From positions 140,564 to 204,563 of the forward strand of contig NZ_JAHCLU010000004.1 of NCBI RefSeq assembly GCF_018448785.1: 64,000 bases of DNA. Direction: 5' to 3'. The notes under the pieces are model-generated. The model searched no databases and was not told the origin of the DNA. It was given only the letters and a program-made list of their open reading frames with translations. This DNA comes from Halomonas jincaotanensis. Its GTDB lineage: Bacteria > Pseudomonadota > Gammaproteobacteria > Pseudomonadales > Halomonadaceae. Below are positions 57,404-64,000 of the stretch, piece by piece. Each line of letters begins with the position of its first letter. Position 1 is the first letter of the stretch. Both the position numbers and the translations under genes were made by a program.

Positions 57404-58516
57404 ATGGCTCAGGACGACAACCGCAGCAAGGCGTTGAACGCTGCGCTTTCACAGATCGAGCGCCAGTTTGGCAAGGGCACCGTGATGCGCCTCGGCGATA
57501 CGCCGCGGGTCGTCATGCCGTCGGTCTCCACTGGCTCCCTGGGGCTTGATATCGCCCTTGGCATCGGCGGCCTGCCGCTGGGACGAGTCGTCGAAATTTT
57601 CGGCCCTGAATCCTCGGGCAAGACCACCATGACCCTGTCGGTAATTGCTCAGGCTCAGAAGCAGGGCAAGACCTGTGCCTTCATCGATGCCGAGCATGCC
57701 CTCGATCCCAGCTACGCCGAAAAACTCGGTGTCAATCTCGACGACCTGCTGGTCTCTCAGCCCGACAACGGCGAGCAAGCCCTGGAGATCTGCGACATGC
57801 TGGTGCGCTCGGGCGGTGTCGATGTGATCGTCATCGACTCAGTGGCAGCACTGACGCCTCGGGCCGAGATCGAGGGTGAGATGGGCGACTCGCATGTCGG
57901 CCTGCAGGCGCGCTTGATGTCCCAGGCCCTGCGCAAGATCGCCGGCAACATCAAGAATGCCAACTGCATGGTGGTGTTCATCAATCAGATCCGCATGAAG
58001 ATCGGTGTGATGTTTGGCAGCCCCGAGACCACTACCGGTGGCAACGCCCTCAAGTTCTACTCCAGCGTGCGCCTGGATATTCGCCGTACCGGGTCGGTGA
58101 AGCAGGGCGATGAAGTCACCGGCAACGAGACGCGGGTCAAGGTGGTCAAGAACAAGGTGGCCCCTCCCTTCCGCCAGGCCGAATTCCAGATTCTCTATGG
58201 CAAGGGTATCTATCATGCCGGTGAGGTCGTCGATTTGGGCGTGCAGTGCAAGCTGGTCGACAAGGCAGGGGCCTGGTACAGCTATCAGGGCAACAAGATC
58301 GGTCAGGGCAAAGCCAACGCCGCCCAGTTCCTGGAAGACAATCCCGCCGTGATGGAGGAGATCGAGAGCCAGATCCGCGGACAGTTGCTGGCCACGGTCG
58401 AGCCCAAGGAGAAGGAAGGCAAGGAAGGTAAAGAAGGTAAGAAAGGTAGGGCTGAGGCTGAGGAGGTGGCCACCGGTGACACGATCGAGGATACCGGCGA
58501 GGACGGCCTTCTCTAG
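57404..58516 (+). CDS. recA: Recombinase RecA
   Basis: DNA strand-exchange protein and LexA co-protease. The 370 residues have Walker A GPESSGKT (67-74), Walker [11 protein letters not shown], the L1/L2 DNA loops and [20 protein letters not shown]. The C-terminal tail is extended, with a Lys/Glu/Gly-rich repeat ([13 protein letters not shown]) encoded by near-tandem 9-base units, then the usual acidic end. A LexA box sits directly upstream and recX starts 2 bases after the stop. Confidence 0.98.
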   Translation: MAQDDNRSKALNAALSQIERQFGKGTVMRLGDTPRVVMPSVSTGSLGLDIALGIGGLPLGRVVEIFGPESSGKTTMTLSVIAQAQKQGKTCAFIDAEHALDPSYAEKLGVNLDDLLVSQPDNGEQALEICDMLVRSGGVDVIVIDSVAALTPRAEIEGEMGDSHVGLQARLMSQALRKIAGNIKNANCMVVFINQIRMKIGVMFGSPETTTGGNALKFYSSVRLDIRRTGSVKQGDEVTGNETRVKVVKNKVAPPFRQAEFQILYGKGIYHAGEVVDLGVQCKLVDKAGAWYSYQGNKIGQGKANAAQFLEDNPAVMEEIESQIRGQLLATVEPKEKEGKEGKEGKKGRAEAEEVATGDTIEDTGEDGLL

Positions 58517-58518
58517 AT

Positions 58519-58995
58519 ATGCCTGCCGACGCCGGCGCTCGCGACGCGATGCCCCGTGACGACGCGATCCGCCTGCTCTCGAGACGCGAATATTCTCGGC
58601 ATGAACTCGTCGAGCGTCTGGCGGCCAAGGGCCACGATCCGGCGGCCATTGGCGAGTGTCTTGACGACCTGGCCGAGCGAGGGCTGCAGTCCGATACTCG
58701 CTTCGCCGAGAGTTTTGTGCGTTCGCGTATTCAGCGTGGACAAGGCCCGATGAAGATTCGTATCGAACTCGAACGGCGCGGTATCGACCGTGAGCAAGTG
58801 AGCGCCGCTTTCGTTGACTGTGAACCGTCGGGTGAGCCCGACTGGTTTTCCCTCGCCTGTGACGCGCTGGTGCGACGCTTCTCCTCACCCGGCGACACGC
58901 CCCGTGAACGCGCCCGGCGTGAGCGCTTCCTGGCTGGCCGCGGCTTTGACTTCGAGCAGGTCCGCTATGCCATGGAGTACGCCTGGCAGGAATGA
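58519..58995 (+). CDS. recX: RecA regulator RecX
   Basis: Helical-repeat inhibitor of RecA filaments. The 158 residues contain the RecX segments RLLSRREYSRHELVERLAAK, DLAERGLQSDTRFAESFVRS and RGQGPMKIRIELERRGID. The ATG at 58519 sits 2 bases past recA; a second ATG at 58549 could also be used. It is expected to be co-transcribed with recA. Confidence 0.94.
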   Translation: MPADAGARDAMPRDDAIRLLSRREYSRHELVERLAAKGHDPAAIGECLDDLAERGLQSDTRFAESFVRSRIQRGQGPMKIRIELERRGIDREQVSAAFVDCEPSGEPDWFSLACDALVRRFSSPGDTPRERARRERFLAGRGFDFEQVRYAMEYAWQE

Positions 58996-59008
58996 TCCCC
59001 ACCTCGCG

Positions 59009-59038
59009 CTGAAAATTCCTTGACGATTACGTTATAAT
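59009..59038 (+). promoter_or_regulatory. Candidate promoter of alaS
   Basis: A perfect TATAAT (59033-59038) with a CTGAAA -35 (59009-59014, spacer 18) between recX and alaS, about 105 bases before the alaS start. Confidence 0.45.
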
Positions 59039-59148
59039 TCTCACCTTTCGACGATGTCGGACGCCATGAGTCCGGCATGTCGGGCGGGTATCGCCAGCTT
59101 TCGATCGCCTTCCCGCAGCGTCACCCTGCTTATCGTCACGGATATCCC

Positions 59149-61749
<2,601 letters not shown>

Positions 61750-61857
61750 ACCTCGTGACAGGGCCGATGACCGTGATGCACGGGCCCTGAGGTATTCTTG
61801 AATATTTTTCACTCATCCGAGCGCCTGGCGCACTCGAACCACGAGGGAAATCGGCAG

Positions 61858-63108
61858 ATGGCACTATACGTACAGAAATTCGGCGGCACCTCGGTGGGCT
61901 CCGTGGAGCGCATCAAGGCCGTGGCAGAGAAAGTCAAGGTTTTCCGTGACCAAGGCCACCAGATCGTGGTGGTGGTGTCCGCGATGAGCGGCGAAACCAA
62001 CCGATTGATCGGCATGGCCAACGAGATTAACGACGACCCCACGCCGCGCGAGATGGACATGCTGGTCTCGACCGGCGAGCAAGTGACGATTTCCCTGCTG
62101 GCCATGGCGCTGCACAAGCTAGGCGTGCCGGCGACGTCCTATACCGGCTCTCAGGTCGGCATCCTCACGGACAGCGCTCATACCAAGGCGCGCATCCAGC
62201 GCATCGAGACCGATGACATGCGTCAGGATCTCGATGATGGTCAGGTGGCCGTGGTCGCCGGGTTCCAGGGGGTCGATGACGAAGGCAACATCACGACTCT
62301 CGGCCGTGGCGGTTCCGACACCACTGGCGTTGCGCTGGCGGCGGCGCTTGGGGCCGATGAGTGCCAGATCTATACCGACGTCGATGGCGTCTATACCACC
62401 GACCCGCGTGTCTGCTCCAAGGCGAGGCGGCTCGAGACCATCACCGTCGAGGAGATGCTCGAGTTGGCGAGCCTTGGCTCCAAGGTCCTGCAGATCCGCG
62501 CCGTCGAGTTCGCCGGCAAATACAATGTCCCGCTGCGCGTGCTATCCAGCTTCGAGGATGGCCCCGGCACCCTGATCGTTGCAGATTCCGACAAAGACGA
62601 GGATTCCATGGAAGAACCGCTGATTTCCGGTATCGCCTTCACCGCCAACGAGGCCAAGCTCACCCTGCTCAATACCCCTGACGTGCCGGGCGTGGCCTCA
62701 CGCATTCTCGGGCCCATCGCCGATGCCAATATCGAAGTCGACATGATCGTGCAAAACGTGGCGCCGGCGGGGGATTACACCGACTTCACGTTTACCGTGG
62801 CCAAGGGCGATTACAAGCAGACCATCAAGATTCTCAAGGAGCAGGTGATCCCTGATCTCGGTGGCGGCGAGCTGCGCGGTGACGACAACATCGCCAAGGT
62901 TTCGCTCGTGGGGGTGGGAATGCGCTCTCACGCCGGTGTAGCGTCGAAGATGTTCCGTGTCCTGGCCGACGAGAATATCAATATCCGCATGGTGTCAACT
63001 TCCGAAATCAAGATTTCGGTGGTGATTGATGAAAAACATATGGAACTTGCGGTCAAGGCCTTGCATAAAGCGTTCGGATTGGACAAGAGTGACATCGAGA
63101 GCGAGTGA
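61858..63108 (+). CDS. lysC: Aspartate kinase
   Basis: First step of the aspartate pathway to lysine, threonine and methionine. The ATG at 61858 gives 416 residues beginning [20 protein letters not shown]. The kinase domain includes [32 protein letters not shown] and [14 protein letters not shown]; two C-terminal ACT domains ([40 protein letters not shown]) bind regulatory amino acids. It precedes csrA, a conserved pairing. Confidence 0.97.
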   Translation: MALYVQKFGGTSVGSVERIKAVAEKVKVFRDQGHQIVVVVSAMSGETNRLIGMANEINDDPTPREMDMLVSTGEQVTISLLAMALHKLGVPATSYTGSQVGILTDSAHTKARIQRIETDDMRQDLDDGQVAVVAGFQGVDDEGNITTLGRGGSDTTGVALAAALGADECQIYTDVDGVYTTDPRVCSKARRLETITVEEMLELASLGSKVLQIRAVEFAGKYNVPLRVLSSFEDGPGTLIVADSDKDEDSMEEPLISGIAFTANEAKLTLLNTPDVPGVASRILGPIADANIEVDMIVQNVAPAGDYTDFTFTVAKGDYKQTIKILKEQVIPDLGGGELRGDDNIAKVSLVGVGMRSHAGVASKMFRVLADENINIRMVSTSEIKISVVIDEKHMELAVKALHKAFGLDKSDIESE

Positions 63109-63329
63109 TGCGACACGCACGCCGACCTTTTTCACGTTGGTAATTGATGGTTGATGAGTCGTCCATGGCACTTGATGAGTAGGACTTTCCTTAAACGGAG
63201 CTCACGAATGCCATGGAGCCGATGCCCATGGTCAGGTAGGATGTCATGCCGCACAATGAATCGGCGCCATCTCGTCGGATTATATCTCGCTGCTAATGCG
63301 TCCGAAAAAGTCTGAGAAGGAGATCAGCC

Positions 63330-63527
63330 ATGCTTATCCTGACCCGCCGAGTCGGCGAAACCCTGATGATCGGAGACGATATCACCGTGACGGTGCTAGG
63401 CGTCAAAGGTAATCAGGTGCGCATTGGTGTCAATGCCCCCAAGGATGTTGCTGTCCATCGCGAAGAAATTTACCAGCGTATTCAGCGTGAAAAAGTCGGT
63501 GCAGAAACAGAGGAGGAGGGACGCTGA
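63330..63527 (+). CDS. csrA: Carbon storage regulator CsrA/RsmA
   Basis: Dimeric RNA-binding post-transcriptional regulator that recognises GGA in hairpin loops. The 65 residues begin [20 protein letters not shown]; the RNA-contact residues Leu4 and Arg44 (AVHREEI) are present. Its own ribosome binding site (AAGGAG, 63317-63322) contains GGA, and further GGAs lie in the leader at 63182, 63197, 63239 and 63277, compatible with autorepression. The GGA-rich RNA at 48181-48380 is a likely antagonist. Confidence 0.98.
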   Translation: MLILTRRVGETLMIGDDITVTVLGVKGNQVRIGVNAPKDVAVHREEIYQRIQREKVGAETEEEGR

Positions 63528-63575
63528 GCCGTCGGCGGCCCATCCCCCGAGCGCAGAGAAAAGTCATCAGCTTGC

Positions 63576-63604
63576 TGGACAATCGCGTTTCGAAACGGTA
63601 GGAT
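63576..63604 (+). promoter_or_regulatory. Promoter of the tRNA-Ser gene
   Basis: TGGACA (63576-63581), 17-base spacer, TAGGAT (63599-63604), followed by a GC-rich discriminator as expected for a growth-rate-controlled stable RNA promoter. Confidence 0.5.
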
Positions 63605-63622
63605 ACGTGCCGTGCCGATGAG

Positions 63623-63715
63623 GGAGAGGTGGCCGAGTGGCTGAAGGCGCTCCCCTGCTAAGGGAGTAAGGGGTTAATAGCCTCTTCGAGGGTTCGAATC
63701 CCTCCCTCTCCGCCA
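63623..63715 (+). tRNA. tRNA-Ser(GCT)
   Basis: Class II tRNA with long variable arm. Acceptor GGAGAGG pairs with CCTCTCC, discriminator G and encoded CCA (63713-63715). The anticodon stem CTCCC/GGGAG encloses CTGCTAA, anticodon GCT. GGTTCGAATCC forms the T arm. It follows csrA, the usual place in this lineage. Confidence 0.97.
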
Positions 63716-63781
63716 CTTACCAAGTGGCCATGTCTTGCAGGAAGCGACGCAAGTGATGCCCCGACGCAGTGAAAAGATCGA

Positions 63782-63858
63782 GCGCCCGTAGCTCAGCTGG
63801 ATAGAGTACCTGACTACGAATCAGGTGGTCGGAGGTTCGAATCCTCCCGGGCGCGCCA
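63782..63858 (+). tRNA. tRNA-Arg(ACG), first copy
   Basis: 77 bases with acceptor GCGCCCG/CGGGCGC, discriminator G and encoded CCA. Anticodon stem CCTGA/TCAGG encloses CTACGAA, anticodon ACG, read as inosine after deamination by TadA. Confidence 0.97.
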
Positions 63859-63924
63859 ACTTCTCTTCGAATGTCGCCGATTTGTTCTTGCTTCATTTCG
63901 CCAATGATTCGTTCATTGCATCCA

Positions 63925-64000
63925 GCGCCCGTAGCTCAGCTGGATAGAGTACCTGACTACGAATCAGGTGGTCGGAGGTTCGAATCCTCCCGGGCGCGCC
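63925..64000 (+). tRNA. tRNA-Arg(ACG), second copy (last base outside the window)
   Basis: Identical to the copy at 63782 through 76 bases; the window ends at the second C of CCA. The 66-base spacer between the copies is unrelated to the tRNA. Tandem identical Arg(ACG) genes usually form one transcript. Confidence 0.95.

Noticed and set aside
63623..64000. Integrated element at the tRNA cluster
   Set aside because: tRNA genes are complete and no integrase or repeated tRNA 3' end precedes them; whatever lies beyond the right edge is not visible.

Overview
The window reads as chromosome from a moderately GC-rich gammaproteobacterium. Gene order and protein character (ubiE-ubiJ-ubiB-hisE-tatABC, pilMNOPQ-aroKB-gltBD, pyrG-kdsA-eno, mutS/fdxA, pncC-recA-recX-alaS-lysC-csrA-tRNA-Ser) fit the Pseudomonadales/Oceanospirillales, most likely Halomonas or a close relative; the genus is inference. 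Most of the sequence is conserved housekeeping, with two less ordinary stretches: the left end (1-8769) and the gap between mutS and pncC (51552-56819).

Left end, 1-8769: a leftward operon encodes a Tat-type SoxB/5'-nucleotidase-like lipoprotein without metal ligands, a short GspC, GspD, GspE and the start of GspF, with 4-base overlaps at three of the four junctions. It diverges from phoX, a Tat-exported alkaline phosphatase. A Pho-box-like repeat lies between them. Together they suggest a phosphate-starvation type II secretion module. Next come ppk1 (polyphosphate kinase) and hemB leftward, and elbB rightward.

13179-25368 is almost entirely leftward: ubiE-ubiJ-ubiB-hisE-tatA-tatB-tatC (quinone synthesis, histidine, Tat export), a DUF971 gene, hslVU with a clear sigma-32-like promoter, a SPOR-domain protein, argS and priA. 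25369-30799 holds rpmE with a long leader, a short MaeB malic enzyme, a DUF481 outer-membrane-type protein and PBP1a. 31080-44019 runs rightward: pilMNOPQ, aroK, aroB, gltB, gltD. 44118-47987 is pyrG-kdsA-eno.

47988-48491 has no protein gene but holds two strong intrinsic terminators. The second ends a GGA-rich transcript beside fdxA, the position of rsmZ in Pseudomonas, so it is probably a CsrA/RsmA-sequestering RNA; csrA itself lies at 63330. fdxA and mutS are leftward. Between mutS and pncC lie a lambda-type phosphatase, a zinc-ribbon membrane protein, a coupled 38-residue secreted peptide, a broken IS1182-type transposase start, a 45-residue basic protein and an AsmA-family protein with a fresh 87-bp internal duplication. 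The window closes with pncC, recA (LexA box), recX, alaS, lysC, csrA, tRNA-Ser(GCT) and two identical tRNA-Arg(ACG) genes, the last cut by one base at the edge.
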